This document shows, piece after piece, positions 34,073-47,600 of a stretch of DNA of 64,000 nt. The position numbers were made by a program, and so were the translations under genes. This DNA is from Brasenia schreberi. Its lineage: Eukaryota; Streptophyta; Magnoliopsida; Nymphaeales; Cabombaceae. The stretch spans positions 7,949,501 to 8,013,500 of the forward strand of contig JAYKKT010000080.1 in assembly GCA_036023115.1 (NCBI GenBank), in the 5' to 3' direction. The notes under the pieces were generated by a model, which had not been told where the DNA came from, did not search any database, and saw only the letters and a list, made by a program, of their open reading frames with translations. Numbering within the stretch: the first letter of the stretch is position 1; each line of letters opens with the position of its first letter.

Positions 34073-34154
<82 letters not shown>

Positions 34155-37100
34155 ATATGTGTGTGTGACAAATATGACATTAAATAAAGCATATTATCTA
34201 AGATACCAAATTTAGGCAATAAAAAACATAGATTTTGCCAATGCCATATGCACTCTTCGGGTTGCCTATATTGTTGTAATATGCATAAAGTATTGCCGAT
34301 ATTGACAACTGTGATTCCATATGCTAGGCCTTTCAAATTGGTTTTTTCCCCGGTTATTTGGTAGGGAAATGTTTATACACTGCATTTTTATTTTGTTCCA
34401 ATATTTTGTTTTCTTAACACTTCTTCTCTACCAGTGATTACAAAAAGCATCTCAAACACTAGATTGCAAGAGGTACCAATATCCAATAATCGTACCATAT
34501 CTTGTACGAGACACTATTTTTCCCTCTAATAGAAAAACTAAAATAGATATAAGACCAAAATCATAAAATAAAAAAAGTATTAATAAGAGCAAGGAACAAC
34601 ATCAAAGCATCAACGATTTGAAGAAATTATTTAAAGAATTAAAAGCTATGAAAATCACAAGTACCTTCCTCTAACCTATGATGATATTGTGAAATGATTT
34701 CGATATATTATGGTACACCATATACATTCTGATAAATAGTCGATACTATCATATCACATCATACAACATGGTGCGATACTTCTCACATTGATTCAAACCT
34801 TCTTTGATGATTGTATGTCTTTTTCTTTGTGTTAAATATTCTTTTATTTTGTATGCTTTTAATTTGTTTACCATGATCGTCAAATTTTAAGATAGCTGAA
34901 TTTTCTTGAGGGTTCCAAAGATATGCTTTTCTGAAAATGCGTTCCAATAAAATCTCAGTGAAAAATAACCCTGACTGAATGGTGAACATAAATTAATACT
35001 TGATTATTAGGGAAGAAAAACCATTTAAAACAACACTTTGTAGCCTTTGGACCTTCTTTTGTTTTAATTGCCCTCTCTCTACCGCTCTAAATGTGTCATA
35101 TAATAAAATATAGCCTACACTCTAAGCACAGACCTCCCACCTAAGAGCCAGACAGACCTGTCTGGTGCTTCGGATGCTAAATTTATTAGGAACATCTTCG
35201 ATGTAAGTTATTTCAAAGTAAAATGACAATTTAAATAGCAATCAAAGTCCTGTGAATATTGGAGTGTCAAGTTCCAAATCACTTGAAGGCATTGAAATTA
35301 GATTGTGCAGAACATGTTTTGCAGTAACCTAGCCACATAGATCGTATCCCTAGCGTTAAATTTATAATAAACTTGAGAAAATTTAAAAAGAAAGGAGGTC
35401 AGTGACTACAAGGGTGGTAGGATTTCTTGTATTGTGTAGTACGATTGTGCATGTGCATGTAGCTACAACTTGCATGCTGCATGGGCCGAATGGGCATCAC
35501 CATCATAACATTTCTCAATGACCACAACTATACTCTGCTAATATCTATGGTTCATAAGCCTGCAAAGCGTTGCAGATTTATTCAAGTTAAACATTCTTCA
35601 TATACTTGACATGAATCAAGTTAAACATTCTTCATATACTTGCCATGAAACACTTACATTTTGGCATGACTATCACATAGAGCAGATTGCCGCAAGTCAA
35701 CAACACGAATTGAACCCTTTGAGCTGCTATAAGCCAATGTATTGCAATGAACAGGATGAAATTCAGCAGAAGTGATCACCTCTGCAAACACAACAGAATG
35801 ATTGTGAGAAATCTTCTCAACCAAAATGCTGAACAGAAACACATTCAACCTTTACCATTAGCTTTCATCAACTAAATACAAATACCTCCCATGGCATGTG
35901 ATGTATGAAGCTTAACCAACTTAATAGGAACATGACCACTCATAAACATTGAGATAAATTACATCGACTAAAGACAAACAAGTAGAATGCATAGAAAGCT
36001 GAAAATAGAGGGAAAAACCGGATGTCAATCAGGAAGAAGATGGTAAGCTTTCTTCGGGAATATTTTATCCCCATTCAACCAATCACAACCACAATGTGAG
36101 TGGATTGTGAATCACGAACAAGCTGCTTTTGGCTTATCTTGATTTTACAATATTATCCATAACTCTCATGCATAACCAATGGATGCATTTATCAAGTGCC
36201 GTATGAAAACATGCAACAAACAGCAAGTTATGATGCTCTTAACAAGACCTGATATGCATATATCTAACATAATTGCCTTCACAATTGTAATGGTGGACAT
36301 CCACCAATAATCATGTGGAAGACCCTGAGAAGGCAACTGCTTTGTGCATGGCTTGCAGACTATATCTGAAAGCTTCTTAATCACACCCTTCAATGACATC
36401 AACCATTAGCTAGTTATACAAGTGGTTCAGTAGATAGTAGATATACTGCATTAGCTGAAACATAACGACTTTTGAGATTAAAAATGATAAATTCTCGACG
36501 AAAGAAATTGTGCAATATTTTCAAGCCTTCTTGTGCTTATAACTGGAAATCCCATTCATTCAGTATGTATCAACATTAAGTGCAATATTGACAAGATTTC
36601 AATGTGAAGTTGTCTGCCTTCCTCTCTCTCTACTTCAACTACCCATCCAGTCACTTGGGCTCATTATTCATTAATAAAGCTTCCAGATTCTGCAAAGTAT
36701 CTTTGTTTTCTTACTGCCTACTATGAAAGCTGGCAACATCATGCTCTCATGCCTATTAGAATTTTTTTCAAGTCATTAAGACTCAAATTGTCCAAATAAA
36801 CCAGCCTTCTTATTTTTGTAAGCAAGATGATAATTGATGCTATTGCTGGGAGCCATGTCACATGGGTGCGGGTGCGGGATACAGCAAATTTCAAAAATTT
36901 TAGGTGCGGCGACACGGCTAGGGTATATAATATTATATATTATATATAATATTCAAGCTACATAAATCAATCATAATACAACTAGTATTTGCTAATTTTG
37001 GGTGCAATAGGTATCAATTAGCAAGTTCCCTCATAATGATCTAAAACTTCCAGTGATTTTACGAGCTGCAAAATATCCAAGTTATGGATTCAAAGAGTTT

Positions 37101-40100
37101 CAAGATCTTTTGTAGGATATAACATATACTAGTATTTGTGCTAGGATCCACTAGTGATGTCATACTCTTCTGTTCTATTGATCTGACAATGTTCCTGGTC
37201 TTTAAATGTGTTTGGTGACAGAGATTATACTGAGTCCAATTGTTCGCACCCAAAATCATTCAAGCAGCTTTATATTGTATAAAGCTATAATAGTAAGTAC
37301 ACAACTTTATATTAAAGCAAAACATATAAATGGTAAAAAACTACTAATTTCATCATAATACACAAATCAATCTTCATTATCCAGACCCATTTATCCGTGA
37401 GTTACAAAAAATAATAATAAATTTTTTTGAAATTTTTTTTTTTGCAAATTTTTTTTTTTGGACATGCCGCACCGACACGTTGTCGGTGTCGCACCAGTGT
37501 CGGGGTCGACACTCCACCCCTTAGAAGTGTCTGTGTGACTTAGGTTGGGAGTATCTTGCCACCATTACATGCAATGCTCAATTCCATAACCTACAAAGAT
37601 CCCATCTGAACAGCATATTCTTGCAGCTAAGCTTAAATATCAAAAAAATTTGATTACATATAGTCATGAGACTCATGACATATCATGTCCTAGAAGTACA
37701 CGTGACTACTAGAAGAATAATGCATATGGGCAGCAAATATGCAAATAAAATGAACAGAAGCTCATACCAGTGAGGTCTTCCATGTTTGCAGGCTTAACAT
37801 CAACTATGTTAAAACTTTGATTGCTTATTTCAAGGTTCCATAAATTAATCCGCAAGTCATCAGCAGATATAAAGGTCTCGCCATCACTGAATAACAAAAA
37901 GCATATTATGAAAAAATTATCATTTGATAAAATGGTAGCAGTTTACACTATTTTTAGTTTAAAATCATACTGTGCAAAGCACCATAAAATTTGACCATAC
38001 TGAATGATAAGAAGCATACTATGAAAATTTATCATTTGATAAAATAGTGGCAGTTTACACTGTCTCTAGTTTAAAGTCATAATGTGCAAAGCACCAAAAA
38101 ATTTGACAAAGCACACATAGAAAATTGCAACATCAAACCAGAAGATTATAATAGGTTAATATACAAGCAAAGAACAGTAATAGCCCAGGTAATATTTTTT
38201 GGTCCAAGTTAGCAAACTTTTGAAAGGAAAAACAGAATAAGAACCATAACAATAAAATCATAGTGATAATCCTGACCAACAAAATAGGAACAGCTGCAAA
38301 ACATTATTATACAATGGTGACTTTCTACAGTATCTCCTCGACAAATAACCAATGGATGTATGTTGTATTGGTTCATCATGAACAGTTCCCAATATCATTA
38401 AAACCAATGTTGTTTGTACCGTATCGTATCATGTATCATTTTTCTCCATGATACGGTGTATCATATCATAATTTTTTTGAAAATATTTTAAAAATAAAAA
38501 AATAAAAAATCAGTAAAGTCAAGAACTATTGCAAGTTAGACTAGTTTCCTAATTCGTAGTACCAATGATGGATGTGGTCATAATTGATAAGTTATTGAAG
38601 GAAATTGTCGGTTTCATTCTTTAAAACTTTGAAAATTGCTTATTTTATAGTTCTTATTGTTACTCTTGGGAAGCCACTTTGTAAGGTAAGATAGTTGTGT
38701 TGAACAACCTCCTAATGCTGGAGGTGGTCATAATTGTAAGTTACAAATGCTTGATGAGATCATAATTAATAAGTTATTGAAGTAAATTGCTTTTTTTATT
38801 CTTAAGAACTTTGAAAGAAAACAGCTTATTTTTTCGGTTCTTATTGTTATTCTTGGGAGGCCACTCCTTAAGGTAAGATGTCTCTAAAAAAAGAAAAATT
38901 ATTTGTTTAATTCATGTCCATTTTTAAAGAAAGGATTTTTTTTATAAAAATAAGATATATCGTACGATAAAGCCTATATCGTGCAATACTACCTGTATGG
39001 CATGATACAGGCTGATACATAGCCTATTGCCATACATTAAGGTGTATCATATCGTCATTGGTTAAAACTAGTAAAATCTTGAAATTTTCATACAACTTAG
39101 AGCAATGAAAATTGATTCTAAGGGAGGATTTAATCTTTGAAATAGGCCCCATGAGAAATTAAAGCAATCTATATATCTCTTCCCAAGTTTAAGATATACG
39201 CCATCATAGCCCAAATTGTGAGAGAAAATGGTGACTTGCAAGAACCTTTACAAAATAATGGAAACAGCTACCCAGTAAACTAGTTAGTAGCCGAGAAGAC
39301 TCATTAAAACGCATTCCCCATGAGGACTCTGCAATACAGTAAACAACTGGAGAAAGAAAACTTGGTAAACTGTAAATAGTAAGGCAGTGGGTAGCTTGAC
39401 TTTTGCATTATAGCACCTACACAGGCATGTAACTCTCCTCAAGTTTTTCCCTAGACTACGGTGCCAATTGTTATTAACTCTATCTTTGTTGTGTCCAAAA
39501 AGAACTACATGAAAAACAATTTGATAGGTTTGTGGCTTCGCTCAAAATGTCTAACTAAACCACAGCGTCAAGGCTCCATACTTTGACAGTTTCATCATGT
39601 TGATCATAACGGTGGTAGGTACAAGCAATGAAATTGGTGAACTTCAAGAACTAACGTTTGACATGTGCATTTTACTTCATACACAGGGTATCACCACCTC
39701 TCGACCAATCGACGCTGAATTCCAAGCCGATTGTCAAGATGCACAGTGATGGCAAGGAAGATCTTTTTCGTTCAGCCTGCAATCATCTGCAATCTGGCTT
39801 GGAATCCGACTAAGGCAGTCTCATTCCTTCCTGGTTCTCTTCCTCATGCCATGCCATGCCTTGCACCCCTCTGATTGTCAATGGTTCCCAAACACACAGT
39901 CAAATGGTGGGAGAAGGGAGAAAGAAGGAGATGAGAAAAAAACTATGAATTAAAAGGAGAGAAGACTCACTTATTACACTAGAGAAACAGACTACTATAA
40001 CGCTACATGAAATGGTCCTTATAAAAGAGCTAAGCTGCATCCATGCACTACCTAGTCTAGGGAAACTAAGACAAGACAAAGAATAGAAAAACACTCTTGA

Positions 40101-41575
40101 AAATGGGTCAGCCATTACACAAGATGCAACATAGTGCTGAAAGGCTGACCCAAATAGTCTGGTACTGCAGTTTCACACGGAGCGCAGTGCATAGATCAAG
40201 TGCTAGTTGATGTTCGGTGACACAAGGTATCTTTGTCTTGGTCACAAGTGTGATGGCATCATGAAATCTGTTGTTTTGACTGATGCTCTTCCGGATTACA
40301 ACCCCTCCTCTGCCACAAATAACCACAGTATTAAGGGTCAACTCTCTCAAGAGAGAGCTGGAGGCAACAGCCTTCCACCTTTTATGTTTGCTTTCACTTG
40401 AGAAAGTGCATGCATGTACTGAAGATCACAATTTCCCGTTAAAGCTCAGGAATCACAGAGTAAAGCAGAAATTCCAATAGATTTTGGACCTGTTACACCA
40501 CAAACCACAACCCCAAGAAGGAACCCGTGGCTCCACCATTTAAACGTCATAAAATTGACACTTAGTATTGTAGGAACCGCACTTTTAAAAGTCTGGCACT
40601 TGCATCCCAATTAAAATAGGTTTTTTGTTCTTTTCAGAATTATCCAAGTGTAAAACTTGGTAAGGCTTCCCAAACTTAGTTGGTTACTTGCTGAAGCCTT
40701 GTCCAACTTGGAACTCCTTCAGTCCAATAGCTAAACGTGCACTGTTGGTTTTCAGGTGAATTGGAGACTAAAACCAAATACCCAATTGTCCTTTATATCC
40801 ATGGCATCAAATTAGAGACTTCAACCAAATACCCAATTGTCCTTTATATCCACAGGAGCTTACTCAAGCCTTGTCCAACCTTTTTGCCCAATAGCTAAAC
40901 GCGCACTTGGTTTTCAGGTGAATTGGAGACTTCAACCAAATACCCAATTCTCCTTCATATCCATGACATTGAAGTGGGCCACATCAGCCCACCAAAGAGT
41001 CAAGAGGTGTTCAAAAAGCTGGTGCATCAAACATGGAGCCTCATGAGGACATACCAAAATCGACTAGCTAAAGACGCCACACAGGCAGGCTATCCTTACG
41101 TCATTGCCACCAAGGACTATGCTATATTGAAGCCAAGTCAAACTTTACCCTCTTAAATTCATGCTCTTACAGGCATCATATGAAAGAATGGACGCAACTA
41201 AAGGTCATAACAGGAAGGAACTTAAAAAAACATGCCTACGAAATCCAAGACAATCTACAGAAAAATTAATCTATGGAAAAGTACAACCAGTGAGGGACAT
41301 TAGGTGTGGTGGCTTGGGAACTCCACTCAAAAGGTAATGGCATTAAAGGGACATCAAAGATATAAGATCACATGTGGGCTTGGGAACTCCATCCTCAAAG
41401 GCTTATGAATTTACTCTAATTAAGGATGAAAGAAGCTTACTTTCAACTAATCATGACATGTGGGCCTTTATCACATATATAGATCTTTTAATATTTCCAA
41501 GAATTTTTAACTTGTAAATTTGCCTCTATAAAAGGGGCAGGCAGCCATGTATTGGATGATGCAATAAAGTTGTTC

Positions 41576-41658
<83 letters not shown>

Positions 41659-44600
41659 ATCCCTAGGTCATTCAGATCACATTTGGGGGGGGGGGGGGGG
41701 GGGGGGGGGGGTCAGGAAGGTCATAGCAGGATCATGAATGAACTTACAGAAATTAAAAAGGGAGAGCAAAAGGACAGCAAAAAGATGAGAGGAGCTCATG
41801 ACAGCAACTTGTATCATCCAACATTCACATAATTTAAAGGAGACATGAAAGAAAGAGAGATGTCACATAATTTAAAGGAGACAATATAGTGAAACTGTGA
41901 AACTACTACCATTATCAAATAAGCAGAAGGCAAGGACGTTCAAGAACAAGGAAGAGAAGAATGCACCTGTTGTTAGAAATAGAATTAATGTGATAGTCAT
42001 GCGCATGAGCATATACTCTTCTGCATCTTGCAACAAGGCTGGTTTCGTGGCTAGACACCTGGCCACATCCATCACGTTGAATGAGATCATTAAAGCTATT
42101 AGTGAGTAACCAATCAACATATGCATACCCTAAGGAAAACATTCGTCAAAATGTCACCAGTAAATAGAATGTAAAGTTCTCAGACTAGTGTGAATGTGCA
42201 GTACAACGAAGACACATAAGACAATCTAATTAGTAATTACTACTTAAAGAAGTACTCACTAACTCAGTAGAACTGAAACTATAACATTGATACTCCAGAT
42301 ATAGGAGGTTAAGTTGAGTACAACTACCACAGGCAAGTGCAGAGATGGAATTCCTCCTACAGGAAACACAAAGTCATTGTTTGAATAATCATACATCCTT
42401 TCTGTACACCCGCCATTTGGAAGATACATCTTACGATTGCATGTGCCTGAACCAGCTAAACTACCATTCCCTACAGATGATGAAGGGTCAACGTTCATGT
42501 CACAAATTTTTTTCACCTTCTTTTCCTGGACCTGCAAGGAAACAAGGAAAGTATGGCATTTAGCACTAAAGGTAATATCGTACCTTTTGTGGATCTGACC
42601 ACAGGCCATGTCTCATACAGTCACAAGTGTACCGAGTACTTGTCCAATATCAAAGAAGATTTAAATGCACTATTAGCACTGACATTGAACCTTAACTAAT
42701 TTCATGGTTCAGTAGAAGCAAATTAAGCAAAAACTTACAACTGTAATATAACAACAACAACTAAGCCTTTTCTCATACTAGATGGGGTCGGCTACATGGA
42801 TTCTTTGTTTCCACATAGCCCTATCATGTGTCATGTTAGCAGTTAACTCACAAAAAGCTAGATCATTCTTTATTGTTTCTTTTCAACACTTTTGTGGTTG
42901 TCCTCTACCTCTTTTAATACTTTTAAAATCTAGTTTTTCGTACCTTTGTAGAGGTTATTCTTTTAATCTTTTTTATATATGTTCAAACCATCTTAAACGA
43001 TATTCTCTCATTTTATCCTTTATTGGTGTCACTCCTAATTTGTTTATAATAACCTCATTATATATAATACGGTCTATCCTTGTATGACCACTCATCCATC
43101 TCAACATCTACATTTCTGTCATACATATTTTTTTTACATGTTGGTAATTAACTGCCCAACATTCATAACCATAAAACATGGCTGGTCTAATTGTTGATCT
43201 ATAATATTTACCTTTTAACTTTAATGGTATCTTCTTATCACAAAGAATACATGACGCTCCTCTCCATTTTAACCAACCTGCATTAATTCTATACGACGTA
43301 TACGTAACATCTCCATCAATTATTCTATCACTCTCAAAAATTGACCCTAGGTATTCAAATCTTTCCTTTTGGGGGATTTAATGTGTGCCAATTTTAATTT
43401 ATATGTCAACTTACATTCCATATATTCAGCCTTTGTTCTACGAAGTCGGAAGCCTTTACTTTCTAATGTTTATTTTCATAGTTTCAATTTTCTATTAACT
43501 TTTTCCTTAGACCCCTCCACTAACACAATATCATCTGCAAATAACATTTTGTTAACTCATCAATCACCATTATAAATAAGTATGGACTTAAAGTTGATCC
43601 TTGATGTAACCCAATATTAACTTCAAAGAAGTGTCATTCCTTTGTGAGTCCTCATGCATGTTTCTGCTCCATCATACATGTCTCTTATAAGGTTAATGTA
43701 TGTCAACGAGATACTTCTTTTTTCCAAGGTTATCCAAAGAACATCCTTTGGTACCCTATCGTAAGATTTTTTAGTGTGAAGGTCTTTCTTTTTTACTCTA
43801 AAATGTTTCATAAGACGTCTCAAAAGATGAATCGCTTCAAAAGTAGATGTCTTAGCATGAATCCAAATTGATTCTCTGTTGTACTCGATACTTGTCTTAA
43901 CCTATGTTCAATAATTCTTTCCTATAATTTCATAATATGGCTCATTAACTTAATACTTTGATAATTCACACAATTATGAATGTCTCTCTTGTTCTTGTAT
44001 ATGGGTATAAGTGTACTCGCTCTCCATTTCTCAAGCTTCTTTTGGATTCTCGATATTTCATTAAATAGTCTTGTGAGCCAAGTTATTCCCGTCTCTCATA
44101 GGATTTTCCGAACTTCTATAAGAATATTGTCTAGTCCTACTGATTTACCACCCTTCATAAGTTTAAGAGCCTCTTTGACCTCATTCTTTTGAATACGTCG
44201 GTAGAAATTATGGTTTATATACTTTTCTGATTTGGCTAACTCTATTAAGCTAATACTAACATCTTTATTTTCATTAAAAACCTTATAAAATAGTTTTTCC
44301 ATGTATTTTCTGATCTTGCCCATTGTAAGTAGTTCTTGCCATTAAGTTTAAAGTTTGTGATTTGAAATCCTTCTCCCTTGTCAAAGGAACTATTGTCACT
44401 ATTGTCTCCCTTCGAGTATAAAATAAAGTGGAATCACGATTTCCCTTGTAGCAGAATCACGTATTAATAGGTGCTCAACCGAAAATAAATCAATGATGAG
44501 AGTACCCAAGTAGTATTCTGTAAACAACGTGTTTCCTAAAGTCGTGAATACCTAATTCAAATTTTTGTTTTCATTTAGATATAGGCAATCAACGAACTTT

Positions 44601-47600
44601 TCCTTGGAGATCAAGTAGGGAACAAGTCTCTGTGACAGTGTTAGATGTTGTCCTTAACAGAAAAAAATATAATTCAGATATATAGCTAAATGTTTGTGGC
44701 AGCACGTTTATGAGAAAATGGATAAAAGGAAGAATTATCTTAAATAAGATAACAACGACTTCCTGTGGGCGTACAGAACCGCATATTGACCCTCTTCATT
44801 CTGCATCTTGTCTGTGATTTAGGAGCCCCACAACATTGATTATCACAATGGAAGAAAGGCTGCAACACGATAAAAATATTGATGATCACAATGGATGATG
44901 GGCTTCAGCAGTCCGTTACTTGTTGTCTTCGTGTACGGACGAACATCCACGCTTCAGCTGAGACGATTTACAACTCTAAGCTCTGATACCATGTTGTTAG
45001 AATCCTTGAATTTGCATTAAATAAAACTAGAGAACAAGAACAGAGGAAAAGACAGAGGTCGACGCCCTCCTGGCAGCCGCAATCCCCTGTTCTATATTTT
45101 ATTCATTCTCTTAGTGCAACCTAAAACGTGTTTAGGGTTTAAATAGTATAGGACTTATAACTTAAAAGACTAATGTGCCCCTAATTAGGCCTAATCCCCA
45201 ATGGATTTTCTCTAATAAAATGACAATCTATCTCAATATGTTTGGTCCTCTCATGATCCCGGGCCAACTGAAACCCGCGATTTTTCGCGGGTTTCCTCTC
45301 TCTTCTTGGGTTCCTCAAGCTCCCTAAGAGCCGATTTTCGCCTCCTTAGTGTTCAAAGCTCCAAAATTGTGCCCTACGGTGCCCGTGCAAGCCTCCAAAC
45401 TCGGATTTTGGTATATTTTTAATGTTTTTTTCATTTTTTTCCTTTATATTTGTTGTTTTTTGTGTTATTTCGGTTTTTTTTTTTTGAATGACAAAATATG
45501 AAGTTATTAAGTGTGTGTATACGATTTTTATTGCATTCATGAAGTGGGAGACACTCGATTTGAGTGTTATTTGAAGATTGGGGAATTTACGAAGTGCTTT
45601 TATTTTCAGGTTTTTATTTGAATTAAAGTACTCCATTGAGATGGCAGGAAGGGGTGGTAGAGACTCTCATTCAAAGTCTGATGATCCGGCATGGCAGTGG
45701 GGTATACCAGTTGAGGGTTCAAGGTTAAAATCAGATGTTTATTTTGTGAAAAGGTGGTTAGTGGTGGAATTTCAAGGTTGAAACACCACTTAGCAGGAAC
45801 CAGGAAAGAAGTTGCTCCATGCGCAGGCAGAGTTAGAAGTTTACCAGAAGGTATTAAATGGCAATGCCTACAGATGATTGAGAACATACAAGAATGGAGA
45901 CAACAAAAGGATGATTTTCAGATGTATGAAGAAGCTGATGATGCTACTGCCACTGGATTTGGATTCACTGATAGTTTGCCTTCAGATGCTCGAATAGAGA
46001 TTGGTAGTAGCAGTTCACGAGCACCTACTAGAGGAAAGAGGGTTGCAGCTGAAGACTTTGGAGGTGGCAGAAAAGGAAGTTAAGGAAGGAGTAGAGGAAG
46101 AGCTTCTTCTTCTAACATACATTCGTTCTTTCCTCCTTCCACTACACCTGGTGCTCAATCAGGAATTCGTGCTCCTATGGCTTCAGAACAACTGCATGAT
46201 CAGGCAGACCTTGCAGTGGGAAGATGGTTTTATGATGCATGCATTCCATTTAATGCAGCAAATAGTTTTCATTTTCAAGCAATGGCAGATGCAATTGCAA
46301 ACATTGGTCCAGGATATAAGATGCCCTCTTATCAGAAGTTGAGAGGGAAGATATTCGATCAGACCGTAATTGAAGTGCAACAATACTGTTTGACTTTGAG
46401 ACAGTCGTGGAAGGAAACAGGATACACTATTATGGTAGATGGATGGACCGATAGGCGAGGAAGGACATTGCTAAACTTTCTTGTATATTGTCCTAAAGGA
46501 CTCATGTTTTTGAGATCTCTAGACATGTCAGAGGAGAGACACACTGCAGAGATCCTACGAGAAGAATTTGATAAGATTATACAGGAGGTTGGGCTACAGA
46601 ATGTGGTCCAATTGATTACAGATAATGCAGCTAACTACAAAGCAGCTGGGAAGGAGTTAGCTGATATTTATGGGACTTTCTACTGGACACCATGTGCAGC
46701 CCATTGTTTAGATCTCATCCTCGAGGACATTGGTGAGATGGATGAAATAAAGGCAGCAACTGAGTGTTGCCAAGATATTACAAAATTCATTTACAACCAT
46801 GCATTTGTTTTGTGTATGATGAGGAGATATACAGAAGGTGCAGAGCTTCTTCGCACAGCTGTAACTCGGTTCGCAACAAACTTCTTATCTGTACAAAGTA
46901 TTGTGAGACAGAAGCAAGCTTTGAAGAGAATGTTCTCCTCAGATGAGTGGCAACAATTTGCAGAGTTGCCTCAAAACAGAAGAAATAGAAAGTTGAATGA
47001 GATTGCAGAAACAGTTTTTAGAAGTTCATTTTGGAATGCATGTGTCAGATTATTGAAAATTACTTGTCCATTAGTGAAAGTTTTGAGATTGGCTGATAGC
47101 GAGGAGAAACCATCTATGGGCTACCTTTATGAAGCCATGGACAGGGCAAAAGAAGCCATCAAAAATAATTTTAATGGAAAAAAGAGAGATTATGTGCCCG
47201 TGTGGAAAATAATTGATAGTAGATGGAATAAACAATTGCATCAGCCTATTCATGCAGCAGCATATTATCTAAACCCATCATTCAGGTACTCAGAAACCTT
47301 CAAAAGGGACGGTGAGGTTAATCGAGGAATCATTGATTGTATCGACAGATTAGTCCCTGATGAGAGCATAGCAGATGCGATACATCGAGAGATGGAGATA
47401 TATGATAATGCTCTTCACTTGATGGGTTTGCCTGTTGCAATTCGCAACCGCTCTACAATGCGTCCAGGTACATTGTTTATTTTCATATTTAAGTTGCATC
47501 TTACATTACTGTGGATTATTATGTCTCTACTGTTTATATTTTTTTTACAGATGTTTGGTGGAACAGGTTTGGAAGTGATTGTCCAAACCTTCGAGATTTT

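Noticed and set aside
40108..40350. 80-codon reverse frame in B55 intron 6
   Set aside because: It contains no family motif I recognise and has no splice or promoter context.
42750..42840. Independent SINE at the left end of LINE copy 3
   Set aside because: The tail is continuous with LINE RT sequence further right, so it is simply the LINE 3' end.
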